The notes: generated from the letters alone by a model not told the origin. A stretch of 40,151 nt of DNA from Streptomyces bambusae (GCF_020532645.1 NZ_JAJAUZ010000063.1:1-40151); one strand, 5' to 3'. Positions 7,342 through 15,029 are shown, numbered from the stretch's first letter. Program-made: numbers and translations.

Positions 7342-7923
7342 TCAGCGCTTGCGTGCGTACCGGGAGACCACGACGGCGCCGTCGAAGGTGCGCACGTCCT
7401 CCAGGACCAGCTCTCGGGGCGCGAAGCCGGCCCGGGACATCGGCATGCCGGTGCCGGCGAAGACCGGGTAGGTCTTGATCACGTACTCGTCGATCTCGTC
7501 GACGAGCTGTGCGGCCAGGTCGGCGCCGCCGCAGAGCCAGATGCCGAGCCCGTCCTCGGCCTTGAGCCGGCGCACCTCGGCCGCGACGTCCCCCTGCAGG
7601 AGGGTGACCGCCGGGTCGGGTGCCTCGGTGAGCGAGCGGGTGACGACGTACTGGGTGAGGTGGGCGTACGGGCTGGCGTCGCCCAGCTTCCAGCCCACGT
7701 CGTAGGTGCCGCGGCCCATGAGGACCGTGTCGAAGTGCTTCGCCTGCGAGGCGTCGACGCCCAGCTGGGCGAGGCCGGCGGCGGAGATCGTCTCCGGGTA
7801 CTCCGCCTTGAGGTACTCCAGGAACTCGCCGCCCACCCACTGGTAGAAGAAGTTCCCGTCGCCTTCGGGGTCGCCGATGAAGCCGTCGACCGAGGTGGCG
7901 ATGAAGTACGTGAGCTTGCGCAA
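7342..7923 (-). CDS. Dihydrofolate reductase / RibD C-terminal family protein
   Basis: The 193-aa protein starts MRKLTYFIATSVDGFIGDPE, the nucleotide-binding first strand of the RibD-C/DHFR fold. It continues with VLMGRGTYDVGW and VVTRSLTEAPDPAVTLL and has the second cofactor motif GIWLCGGADLAAQLVDEID near residues 130-150. Many such paralogues in actinobacteria reduce unknown pterin, flavin or deazaflavin substrates with NADPH; a specific substrate cannot be named. A long palindrome at 7965-8000 lies just upstream and suggests tight repression by an unlinked regulator. Confidence 0.85.
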   Translation of the reverse strand: MRKLTYFIATSVDGFIGDPEGDGNFFYQWVGGEFLEYLKAEYPETISAAGLAQLGVDASQAKHFDTVLMGRGTYDVGWKLGDASPYAHLTQYVVTRSLTEAPDPAVTLLQGDVAAEVRRLKAEDGLGIWLCGGADLAAQLVDEIDEYVIKTYPVFAGTGMPMSRAGFAPRELVLEDVRTFDGAVVVSRYARKR

Positions 7924-7964
7924 GAGCAGCCTCTTTCCGAGGGTTCCGCGGCCGCCCCTCCGGC

Positions 7965-8000
7965 GACCACTGCATGGAAAGTACTACGCATGCAGTGGTC
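7965..8000. promoter_or_regulatory. 36-bp palindrome in the promoter of the DHFR-like gene
   Basis: GACCACTGCATG (7965-7976) and CATGCAGTGGTC (7989-8000) are a perfect 12-bp inverted repeat. The centre AGTACT (7980-7985) is itself palindromic, so 30 of 36 positions are symmetric. On the minus strand TAGTACT could serve as the -10 region of the gene at 7342-7923. No regulator gene is adjacent. Confidence 0.7.
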
Positions 8001-8028
8001 ACACAAGGGGTTTCCGTCCGCCCGCGCG

Positions 8029-8640
8029 TCACCCCCTCGGCTTGCGCCACATCGGCCACATCTGCGGCCCGTCCGGCAGCTGCACCGCCGTGCCCGTGAA
8101 CGCGAACCCGAGCCGCTCGTACAGCCCCCGGCTGCGGGCGCTGCTCGCCTCCAGGTACGCAGGCAGCCCCTCGCGGTCGCAGCGCTCCAGGACCGGCCCG
8201 ATCAGCTCGGTGCCCAGGCCCCGCCCCTGCCGGCCCGGGGCGACCGCGATCATCAGCAGGTAGGCGTGCTCCTCGCCCGTCGGGTGCACCGCGCCCGTCA
8301 GCCGGCCCACCAGCTCGCACCGCTCGTTGTCCGGATCGGCGGTCCGCCGCATCAGCGCCGGCACGTCGTCCTCCTCCGCGCCGCCTTCCGGGTCCCCGGC
8401 CGGGACCCGCAGCCACAGGGCCGCCGCCGAGCCGTCCTCGGCGAGGTCCACCCAGCCCTCGGCCAGCGCCACGTCGACGAACACCCCGAGGAACTTCCCG
8501 TGCACGGCCCGCCGGTGCGCCGGGTCGGGGAACACCCAGCTGCTGACCGGGTCCTCCTGGAAGGCCCGGTCCAGCAGGGCCGCCACCGCGTCCCGGTCGT
8601 CCGCGCCGGCCTGTCGTATCCGAAGTGCCACAACCGCCAC
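8029..8640 (-). CDS. GNAT-family N-acetyltransferase
   Basis: The 203-aa protein carries the GNAT acetyl-CoA site: YLLMIAVAPGRQGRGLGTEL (motif A, with Q/R-x2-G-x-G/A) near residues 127-146, followed by AYLEASSARSRGLYERLGFA (motif B). The N-terminus (LRIRQAGADDRDAVAALL) is the first strand and helix. Members acetylate amines on small molecules or proteins; the substrate is unknown. GTG 8640 is used, and a second GTG three codons later is possible. A terminator lies between it and the polyprenyl synthase gene upstream, so it is a separate unit. Confidence 0.88.
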   Translation of the reverse strand: MAVVALRIRQAGADDRDAVAALLDRAFQEDPVSSWVFPDPAHRRAVHGKFLGVFVDVALAEGWVDLAEDGSAAALWLRVPAGDPEGGAEEDDVPALMRRTADPDNERCELVGRLTGAVHPTGEEHAYLLMIAVAPGRQGRGLGTELIGPVLERCDREGLPAYLEASSARSRGLYERLGFAFTGTAVQLPDGPQMWPMWRKPRG

Positions 8641-8707
8641 CTGTCGTACTCGAATCGGTCAACAATGCGACCAGATCCTAGAGTTGACCGGATCCCGGGC
8701 ACGCCGG

Positions 8708-8748
8708 AGGCCCGTCCGCATGACCGAAACGGTCCTGCGGACGGGCCC
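8708..8748. terminator. Terminator of the encapsulin operon
   Basis: GGCCCGTCCGCA (8709-8720) pairs with TGCGGACGGGCC (8736-8747), extended inside by GACCG/CGGTC around an AAA loop. It lies just past the stop of the polyprenyl synthase gene. Confidence 0.8.
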
Positions 8749-8769
8749 TGGAGACGCACCGCCCGACGG

Positions 8770-9801
8770 CTACCGGGTGCGGCGCGTCACGAACTCCGCC
8801 AGCGCCAGCAGCCCGTCGGCCGCGGCCGGGTCGGGCACCGCGCGCGACAGCTGCTGCACGGCCCGGCCCATCCGGTCCACGGCGTGGGCCTGGGCCCAGT
8901 CGCGGCCGCCGGCCCGTTCCACCGCCTCGGCCGCCCGCCGTACGTCGTCCCCGGTCATGGGGCCGGCGTACAGCCGGGCCAGCTCCTCCCCGGCGGCCGT
9001 GCCCGAGGTGAGCGCGGCCACGACGGGCAGGGACTTCTTGCGGGCGGCGAGGTCGGCGCCCGCGGGCTTGCCGGTGTGTTCCGGGTCGCCCCAGATGCCG
9101 ATGAGGTCGTCGATGAGCTGGAAGGCGAGGCCCGCCTCCCGCCCGAACGCGTCCAGCGCGGCGACCTCCTCCTCGCCCGCCCCCGCGTACAGGGCGCCGA
9201 GCGCGCAGGAACACCCGAGCAGCGCCCCGGTCTTGGCCATGGCCATGGCCAGGCACTCGTCGAGGGAGACCTCGGCCTTCCGCTCGAAGGCGCAGTCGGC
9301 CTGCTGTCCGGCGGACAGCTCGATCACGCAGTCCGCGAGCCGGGCCGAGGCCCGCGCCCCGGCCGGGTGCCGGTCCGCCGCGAGCACCCGCAGCGCGAGC
9401 GCGAGCATGGCGTCCCCGGCCAGGAGGGCGTCCGGTATGCCGAAGACGGTCCAGGCCGTGGGCCGTCCGCGGCGCCGGGCGTCGTCGTCGATGATGTCGT
9501 CGTGGAGCAGGGTGAAGTTGTGGGCCAGCTCCACGGCCGCGGCGGGCCGCACCGCGGCCCGGGCGGAGCCGCCGAGGGCCCCGGCGGCGGCGAGCACCAG
9601 GGCGGGCCGGATGGCCTTGCCCCCGCGCCCGTCGGCCGGTGTGCCGTCGGCCTCCTCCCAGCCGAGGTGGTACGCCGCCACCCGGCGCAGCGTGCCGGGC
9701 AGTTCGCCGACCGCCCGGCGCAGCTCCGGTTCGACCGTTTCCCTGGTGGTGTCGAGCAGGGCGGCCGCGGCCTCCCGCCCCTCGACGACGGGCGCGCTCA
9801 G
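8770..9801 (-). CDS. Polyprenyl diphosphate synthase, likely Family 2B encapsulin cargo
   Basis: The protein is about 343 aa and has an all-alpha isoprenyl synthase fold. The first Asp-rich motif is DDIIDDD at residues 101-107 (HDDIIDDDARRRGRPT) and the second is DDLIGIWGD at 231-239. GGKAIRPALVL supplies the diphosphate-binding Lys and Arg. It should condense IPP with allylic diphosphates; product length is not predictable. In this frame there is no ATG, GTG or TTG between the end of the shell gene and conserved sequence. The only sensible start is CTG at 9801, which overlaps the shell stop as CTGA. The next GTG (9681) would remove the conserved first helices. Polyprenyl transferases are known cargo of Family 2B encapsulins, and the overlap implies translation coupled to the shell. 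Confidence 0.85.
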   Translation of the reverse strand: MSAPVVEGREAAAALLDTTRETVEPELRRAVGELPGTLRRVAAYHLGWEEADGTPADGRGGKAIRPALVLAAAGALGGSARAAVRPAAAVELAHNFTLLHDDIIDDDARRRGRPTAWTVFGIPDALLAGDAMLALALRVLAADRHPAGARASARLADCVIELSAGQQADCAFERKAEVSLDECLAMAMAKTGALLGCSCALGALYAGAGEEEVAALDAFGREAGLAFQLIDDLIGIWGDPEHTGKPAGADLAARKKSLPVVAALTSGTAAGEELARLYAGPMTGDDVRRAAEAVERAGGRDWAQAHAVDRMGRAVQQLSRAVPDPAAADGLLALAEFVTRRTR

Positions 9802-11207
9802 TTCAGCCGGCCGATCTGCACGTTCTCCAGCACACCGAGCGCGTCCGGGACGAGCACGGCGGTGGAGAAGTAGGCGGTGACCAGGTAGGAGATCAGCGCC
9901 TGCTCGTTGATGCCCATGAAGCGGACGGACAGGCTCGGTTCCAGCTCGTCCGGCAGGCCCGGCTGATGCAGGCCGATGACGCCCTGCTCGTCCTCGCCGG
10001 TGCGCATGCAGAGGATGGAGGTGGTGCGGGCGTCGGTGATCGGGATCTTGTTGCACGGGAAGATCGGCACCCCGCGCCAGGCCGGGATGTGGTGGCCGCC
10101 CACCTCGACCGGGGTCGGGTAGATCCCGCGCTTGTTCCACTCGCGGCCCATGGCGGCGATGGCCTGAGGGTGGGCGAGGAAGAACTTCGAGCCGCGGCGC
10201 ATCGCGAGCAGCGCGTCGAGGTCGTCCGGGGTGGGGGCGCCGTCGTGCGGCTGGATGCGCTGCTCGTAGTCGGCGTTGTGGAGCAGGCCGAACTCGCGGT
10301 TGTTGATCATCTCGTGCTCTTGGCGCTCGCGGAGCGCCTCGACCGTGAGCCGCAACTGCTGCTCGGTCTGGTTCATCGGCTGGTTGTAGAGGTCCGCGAC
10401 GCGGGTGTGCACGCGGAGCACGGTCTGGGCGATGCTCAGCTCGTACTCGCGGGGGCGGGCGTCGTAGTCCACGAAGGTGCCGGGCAGCACGGGCTCGCCG
10501 GAGTGGCCGGCCGAGAGGTCGATCTCGGCCTCGCCGTGCTGGTTGGTGCGCTGGTCCGGGAGGGCGCGCATCTCGCCGATGTGCGCGCGCAGCGAGTCGA
10601 CGCGGTCGGTGAGCAGCCGGAAGTCCTGCCGGGTGAGGACGAGGGCGGTGCCGGGGGTCACGGCGCGGGCGGTGAACTCCCAGATGGACTCGTCGTCGAC
10701 GAGGCTGTCCTCGCCGAAGTACGCGCCGTCGGCGACGGTGCGCAGCACGGTGTCCTCGCCGTAGTGGCCGGGGCCGACCTGCTCGATGCGGCCGTGCGCG
10801 ATGAGGAAGACCTGGTCGGAGGGGCTGCCGAAGGAGGTCAGCTCCTGGCCGGCGGCGAAGTCGACCTGGCGGCACCGGTCGGCGATCTCGGTGAGCACCG
10901 CCTCGTCGTCGTACGTGCGCAGCAGCGGCAGTTCGCCGAGCTCCGCCGGGATGACCTGGACCCGGTCACCGGTCTTGATGAACGTGACGCGCCCGTCGCC
11001 GACCGCGTAGCTCAGCCGCCGGTTCACCCGGTACGTGCCGCCCTGGACCGATACCCAGGGGAGCATCTTCAGGAGCCACCGGGAGGTGATCTCCTGCATC
11101 TGCGGCACGGACTTGGTGGTGGTTGCCAAGTTCCGTGCGGCCGAGGTGGCGAGACTGCGCTGCGGCAGCGCCTGCGCCTCGGATTCGGAACCTGCCTGGA
11201 CCGACAT
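9798..11207 (-). CDS. Family 2B encapsulin shell protein with cyclic-nucleotide-binding domain (EshA/SrpI-like)
   Basis: The 469-aa protein has an N-arm (residues 1-90), an inserted cNMP-binding-like domain at about 95-205 (VFLIAHGRIEQVG, GAYFGEDSL) and an HK97-type shell domain to the end. Shell-domain signatures include REYELSIAQTVLRVHTRVADLYN, NNREFGLLHNAD, FFLAHPQAIAAMGREWNKRG and VPIFPCNKIPIT. This matches EshA and major-membrane-protein-I-like proteins, now classed as Family 2B encapsulins that self-assemble into protein cages. The ATG at 11207 has AAGGGG seven bases upstream and is preferred to GTG 11225. The phosphate-binding cassette is unusual: without gaps, the CAP Arg82-Ser83 positions fall on Trp-Glu. 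Its stop overlaps the cargo start, so the two genes form one operon. Confidence 0.92.
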   Translation of the reverse strand: MSVQAGSESEAQALPQRSLATSAARNLATTTKSVPQMQEITSRWLLKMLPWVSVQGGTYRVNRRLSYAVGDGRVTFIKTGDRVQVIPAELGELPLLRTYDDEAVLTEIADRCRQVDFAAGQELTSFGSPSDQVFLIAHGRIEQVGPGHYGEDTVLRTVADGAYFGEDSLVDDESIWEFTARAVTPGTALVLTRQDFRLLTDRVDSLRAHIGEMRALPDQRTNQHGEAEIDLSAGHSGEPVLPGTFVDYDARPREYELSIAQTVLRVHTRVADLYNQPMNQTEQQLRLTVEALRERQEHEMINNREFGLLHNADYEQRIQPHDGAPTPDDLDALLAMRRGSKFFLAHPQAIAAMGREWNKRGIYPTPVEVGGHHIPAWRGVPIFPCNKIPITDARTTSILCMRTGEDEQGVIGLHQPGLPDELEPSLSVRFMGINEQALISYLVTAYFSTAVLVPDALGVLENVQIGRLN

Positions 11208-11270
11208 GTCATTCCCCTTCGACACTCCATGGATATGCCGGGCCAGCCTTCCAGCGGGGGCGTGACGCGA

Positions 11271-11285
11271 CCATTACACAAATGG
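11271..11285. promoter_or_regulatory. Small dyad in the encapsulin promoter region
   Basis: CCATT-ACACA-AATGG is a perfect 5-bp inverted repeat with a 5-base spacer, 64 bases upstream of the shell start. On the minus strand TGTAAT within it could be a -10 element. Confidence 0.3.
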
Positions 11286-11408
11286 GTGGGACTGGATCGC
11301 ACAGATGTGGGCACGCTCTGGAGTTCATCCCCGGACGTCCGGAGCGCCGCGGGACCCGCGGTTTCCGGCCATACGCCGCCGGGCGACCCCTGCCGCCACC
11401 GCCTTCTT

Positions 11409-11440
11409 AATTTGCGTCCCAGATGCAAGTTTTCTACGGT
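11409..11440 (+). promoter_or_regulatory. NsrR operator overlapping the leaderless nsrR promoter
   Basis: The 23-bp site at 11409-11431 reads AATTTGCG, TCCCAGAT, GCAAGTT and is an imperfect inverted repeat. It shares the central TCNCAGAT and flanking AAT/CAA-TT with the site in front of hmp. TTGCGT (11412-11417) and TACGGT (11435-11440) form -35/-10 boxes with a 17-bp spacer, and the ATG at 11447 is six bases further. NsrR binding would block its own promoter. Confidence 0.7.
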
Positions 11441-11446
11441 GACCCC

Positions 11447-11914
11447 ATGCGCCTGACCCGGTTCACCGACCTCGCCCTGCGGGTGCTGATGCGCCTCGCG
11501 GTCGACCGCGGCGACTCCCCCACCACCCGGGACGTGGCGGCGACGATGCAGGTCCCGTACACGCACACCGCCAAGGTGGTGGCGCGGCTGCAGCACCTCG
11601 GCCTGGTCGAGGCGCGGCGCGGCCGGGGCGGCGGGCTCGCGCTCACCCCGGCCGGGCACGCCGCGTCCGTGGGCGGGGTGGTGCGGGAGCTGGAGGGCGC
11701 GGACGACGTGGTCGAGTGCGAGGGCGCGACGCCGTGCCCGCTGCGCTCCGCGTGCGTGCTGCGCGGGGCACTGCGCCGGGCCCAGGAGGCGTTCTTCGCC
11801 GCGCTGGACCCGCTGACCGTGGACGACCTGGTGACGGCGCCGACCGGGCCCCTGCTGCTGGGCATCACAGGCGGTCCGCCGGCGGGCCGGCAGGCCGGAG
11901 GTCCCGGCTCCTAG
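11447..11914 (+). CDS. nsrR: NsrR, Rrf2-family nitric-oxide-sensing repressor
   Basis: The 155-aa protein has an Rrf2 winged helix (MRLTRFTDLALRVLMRLAVD, then VPYTHTAKVVARLQHLGLVE, with wing RGRGGGLALT). Three cysteines, in VECEGATPCPLRSACVLRG (residues 87-105), fit the [4Fe-4S] ligands of NsrR, with CEGATPC-x5-C spacing. Nitric oxide destroys the cluster and releases DNA. The ATG at 11447 is chosen over 11423 because it opens the conserved domain and lies six bases after a -10 box, with 11423 inside the operator. The neighbouring hmp gene carries the matching operator. Confidence 0.9.
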   Translation: MRLTRFTDLALRVLMRLAVDRGDSPTTRDVAATMQVPYTHTAKVVARLQHLGLVEARRGRGGGLALTPAGHAASVGGVVRELEGADDVVECEGATPCPLRSACVLRGALRRAQEAFFAALDPLTVDDLVTAPTGPLLLGITGGPPAGRQAGGPGS

Positions 11915-12038
11915 GGCCCTTCGGGCAGGCCGTACGGCCGTTTGGCCGATATCCGGCGGATCCCCAGGCCTCCTACGGTGAACCCGTCACCCCCATCGAA
12001 CGCATGTCCGCACTGCGACGGGCTTCCGTTCACCCAAA

Positions 12039-12061
12039 AATACGAATCTCAGATACCAATT
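12039..12061. promoter_or_regulatory. NsrR operator in front of hmp
   Basis: AATACGAA, TCTCAGAT, ACCAATT aligns base for base with the operator at 11409-11431 over its centre and ends. It lies 17 bases upstream of the hmp start codon, where binding would repress hmp until NO is present. Confidence 0.7.
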
Positions 12062-12078
12062 AACGCGAGGAGTCCCCG

Positions 12079-13269
12079 ATGCTGTCCGAGAAGTCGGCCG
12101 CCACCGTCCGCGCCACCCTGCCCGCCGTGGGAGCGGCCATCGGCGACATCACCGAGCTCTTCTACGAGAAGCTGTTCGCCGCCCACCCCGAGCTGCTGCG
12201 CGACCTCTTCAACCGCGGCAACCAGGCCGCCGGCCTCCAGAAGCAGGCGCTGGCCGGCTCCATCGCCGCCTTCGCCACGCACCTCGTCGAGCACCCCGGG
12301 ACCCGGCCCGACGTGATGCTCTCCCGGATCGCCCACAAGCACGCCTCGCTCGGCGTCACCGGCGAGCAGTACCCGGTCGTCCACCGGCACCTGTTCGCCG
12401 CGATCGCCGAGGTCCTCGGCGAGGCCGTCACCCCCGAGGTCGCCGGGGCCTGGGACGAGGTCTACTGGCTGATGGCCAACGCCCTCATCACCATCGAGGC
12501 CCGGCTCTACGCCGCGCAGGAGGTGGCCGCCGGGGACGTCTGGCGCAGCTGGCGGGTCGAGGGCCGCACCGAGGAGACCGCCGACTGCGCCACCTTCCGG
12601 CTGGTCCCCGCCGACGGCGCGCCGGCCCCCGCCTTCCGGCCCGGCCAGTACGTCTCCGTCCAGGTCGAACTCGCCGACGGCGCCCGGCAGATACGCCAGT
12701 ACAGCCTGTCCTGCGCGCCCGGCTCCGCGGCCCGCTCGATCACCGTCAAGCGGGTGCACGGCGGCCCCGGCCCCGACGGCGAGGTCTCGAACCACCTGCA
12801 CGCGCACGTCCGCCCCGGCGACCTGCTGCGCGTCTCCGCCCCGTACGGCGACCTGGTCCTGGAGGACACCGCGGCACCGCTGCTGCTGGCCTCCGCCGGC
12901 ATCGGCTGCACCCCGATGGTCTCGATGCTGGAGCACCTGGCCGACACCGGGCACCAGGCCCCGGTCACCGTCGTGCACGCGGACCGCAGCCCGGCCGGCC
13001 ACGCCCTCGCCGAGGAGCACCGCGGGCTGACCGCCAAGCTCGCCGACGGACGGGCCCACTTCTGGTACGAGGAGGGCGCCGCCGAGGCCGACCGCTCCGG
13101 CCTGGTCGACCTGGACGCCGTACCCGTGGCGCCCGGCACCCGCGCCTACCTCTGCGGGCCGCTCCCCTTCATGCGGGCCGTCCGCACCCAGCTGCTCGCC
13201 AAGGGCGTCCCGGCCGCCGACATCCACTACGAGGTGTTCGGCCCCGACCTGTGGCTCGCCGCGGCCTGA
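12079..13269 (+). CDS. hmp: Flavohemoglobin / nitric oxide dioxygenase
   Basis: This 396-aa enzyme oxidises NO to nitrate using O2 and NAD(P)H. The globin domain (1-140) has distal Tyr29 (ELFYEKLF), Gln54 near the E7 position and proximal His88 (IAHKHASLG). The FAD domain (about 150-255) has RQYSLSCAP. The NAD domain has LASAGIGCTPMVSML, AYLCGPLPFM and the C-terminal YEVFGPDLW. Length is normal for the family. The start has GAGGAG six bases upstream. The NsrR site 17 bases before the start and the adjacent nsrR gene make this a complete NO-detoxification unit. Confidence 0.96.
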   Translation: MLSEKSAATVRATLPAVGAAIGDITELFYEKLFAAHPELLRDLFNRGNQAAGLQKQALAGSIAAFATHLVEHPGTRPDVMLSRIAHKHASLGVTGEQYPVVHRHLFAAIAEVLGEAVTPEVAGAWDEVYWLMANALITIEARLYAAQEVAAGDVWRSWRVEGRTEETADCATFRLVPADGAPAPAFRPGQYVSVQVELADGARQIRQYSLSCAPGSAARSITVKRVHGGPGPDGEVSNHLHAHVRPGDLLRVSAPYGDLVLEDTAAPLLLASAGIGCTPMVSMLEHLADTGHQAPVTVVHADRSPAGHALAEEHRGLTAKLADGRAHFWYEEGAAEADRSGLVDLDAVPVAPGTRAYLCGPLPFMRAVRTQLLAKGVPAADIHYEVFGPDLWLAAA

Positions 13270-13422
13270 CCGGCCCCGCCGGGCGGGCCGCCCGTTCACC
13301 GCGAGTGACCGGATCGGCTCGCACGGTGTACGAACGGAGTAGCGCGGAAGGGGTTCCTCCGGTACACCCCCGGTACGGGCGGTCGCGACCGGCGGCCGTC
13401 ACGTCCGCAAAGGAGGCCACCG

Positions 13423-14013
13423 GTGGCCGAACCCATGTCCGCGGGAGAGTTCAAACACGCCCTGGTCAACGAGGGACTGACGGTCGTCGAGGTCGGCGAC
13501 TGGCGCAGCCACAACCGCAACCACAAGGGGCCGTGGGGCCCGGTGCACGGGGTGATGATCCACCACACCGTCACCCACGGCACCGCGACCACCGTCCGTA
13601 TCTGCCGTGACGGGCACTCCCGCCTGCCGGGCCCGCTGTGCCACGGCGTCATCACCAAGGACGGCCGCGTCCACCTGGTCGGCTACGGCCGCACCAACCA
13701 CGCCGGCTCCGGCGACCGGGACGTCCTCGCCGCCGTCATCGCCGAGAAGGCGCTGCCGCCCGACAACCAGGCCGACACCGACGGCAACGCCCGCTTCTAC
13801 GGCTTCGAGTGCGAGAACCTCGGCACCGGCAAGGACCCCTGGCCGGCCGTCCAGCTCGACGCCATCGCCCGCGCCGCCGCGGCGGTCTGCCGCCGGCACG
13901 GCTGGACCGCCCGGTCCGTCATCGGCCACCGCGAATGGCAGCCCGGCAAGATCGACCCGGCCGGCTTCACCATGCAGTCCCTGCGCGACCGCGTCCACGA
14001 GCGCCTGAAGTAA
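13423..14013 (+). CDS. N-acetylmuramoyl-L-alanine amidase (Amidase_2/PGRP)
   Basis: The 196-aa protein is a single Amidase_2 domain. Zinc ligands are provided by MIHHTVT near residue 46 and by GHREWQPGKIDP near residue 168, with the DP pair typical of T7-lysozyme-like amidases. ARFYGFECENLG forms the central strand. It cleaves the bond between N-acetylmuramic acid and L-alanine in peptidoglycan. There is no signal peptide, so it resembles phage-type endolysins or cytoplasmic recycling amidases. No phage genes surround it. GTG 13423 follows a near-perfect AAAGGAGG at 13409-13416 with six-base spacing, which implies strong translation. Confidence 0.9.
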   Translation: MAEPMSAGEFKHALVNEGLTVVEVGDWRSHNRNHKGPWGPVHGVMIHHTVTHGTATTVRICRDGHSRLPGPLCHGVITKDGRVHLVGYGRTNHAGSGDRDVLAAVIAEKALPPDNQADTDGNARFYGFECENLGTGKDPWPAVQLDAIARAAAAVCRRHGWTARSVIGHREWQPGKIDPAGFTMQSLRDRVHERLK

Positions 14014-14066
14014 CCCGCCGGCGCCCCGCCCCGCCGCCCCCGCTGCCGGCCCGCCCGGCAGCGGAC

Positions 14067-14078
14067 CACAATGGGCGG
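14067..14078 (+). promoter_or_regulatory. -10 element, leaderless transcript
   Basis: CACAAT at 14067-14072 ends six bases before the GTG at 14079. No ribosome site is visible between them. Confidence 0.45.
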
Positions 14079-15026
14079 GTGGACCCCCTCGACCCCCTCG
14101 GCCGCCTCGACCCCCTCGGCCTCGGCGCCCTGCTGCACCCCCGCCTCCCCTCGCCCCTGACCGAGGTCCGGGACGAGCGCTTCGACCGGCACGGCGTCCG
14201 CCTCCTCCTCAAGCGGGACGACCTCGTCCACCCGGAGATCCCCGGCAACAAGTGGCGCAAGCTCGTGCCGAACCTTGCCGCCGCGCGGGCCCGGGGCGCC
14301 GGCCGGCTCGTCACCTTCGGCGGGGCCTACTCCAACCACCTGCGGGCCACCGCGGCCGCCGGCCGGCTGCTCGGGCTGGAGACGGTCGGCATCGTCCGCG
14401 GCGACGAACTCGCCGGCGCCCCGCTCAACCCCTCGCTCGCCCGCTGCGCCGCCGACGGCATGCGGCTGCACTTCGTCACCCGCTCCGACTACCGCCGCAA
14501 GTCCGACCCGGCCGGACTGGCCGCACTGCTGCACGCCGCCGGGGCCGAGGGCGCGTACCCGGTCCCCGAGGGCGGAAGCAACGCCGAGGCCGTCCGCGGC
14601 TGTGCCGAGCTCGGGCGCGAGCTGCGCGGCACGGCCGACGTGGCGGCACTGGCCTGCGGGACCGGTGGCACCCTCGCGGGGCTGGCCGCCGGCCTCGGGC
14701 CGGGCGCCCGGACGCTGGGCGTACCGGTCCTCAAGGGCGGCTTCCTGGCGGCGGAGATACGTTCCCTCCAGCAGGCGGCGTTCGGCGGCCCGGCCGGCGA
14801 CTGGTCGCTCGACGAGCGCTTCCACTGGGGCGGCTTCGCCCGGGTCCCGGCCGCACTCGACGCCTTCGCCGCGGACTTCGAGCAGCGCCACGGGCTGCCC
14901 GTGGAGCGGCTGTACGTCGCCAAGCTGCTGCACGCGCTGGCCGAACTGGCCGGCGAGGGCGCCTTCCCGCGCGGTTCCGCCGTCGCCGCCGTGATCACAG
15001 GCCCGCCGCTCGACACCACGGCCTGA
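14079..15026 (+). CDS. PLP-dependent ACC deaminase / D-cysteine desulfhydrase family protein
   Basis: The 315-aa protein is a fold-type II PLP enzyme. LLLKRDDLVHPEIPGNKWRK carries the Schiff-base lysine K58 in GNKWRK. VTFGGAYSNHLRATAAAGRL supplies the substrate carboxylate loop, PVPEGGSNAEAV a conserved segment and ALACGTGGTLAGLAAGL the phosphate loop. Members deaminate 1-aminocyclopropane-1-carboxylate or desulfurate D-cysteine; sequence alone does not separate these here. It starts at GTG 14079; the N-terminal DPLDPLGRLDPLG repeat is unusual. Its stop is three bases from the end of the convergent antiporter gene, leaving no room for a terminator. Confidence 0.88.
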   Translation: MDPLDPLGRLDPLGLGALLHPRLPSPLTEVRDERFDRHGVRLLLKRDDLVHPEIPGNKWRKLVPNLAAARARGAGRLVTFGGAYSNHLRATAAAGRLLGLETVGIVRGDELAGAPLNPSLARCAADGMRLHFVTRSDYRRKSDPAGLAALLHAAGAEGAYPVPEGGSNAEAVRGCAELGRELRGTADVAALACGTGGTLAGLAAGLGPGARTLGVPVLKGGFLAAEIRSLQQAAFGGPAGDWSLDERFHWGGFARVPAALDAFAADFEQRHGLPVERLYVAKLLHALAELAGEGAFPRGSAVAAVITGPPLDTTA

Positions 15027-15029
15027 GGA

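Noticed and set aside
8770..10875. 701-aa minus-strand frame joining shell region and polyprenyl synthase
   Set aside because: The upstream 358 residues are an Arg/His/Pro-rich shadow of the encapsulin gene. Only the part after 9801 shows protein-like conservation.
13423..14013. Prophage remnant around the amidase
   Set aside because: The Amidase_2 protein resembles endolysins, but no holin, integrase, tail gene or att repeat is near, and neighbours are housekeeping-type genes.
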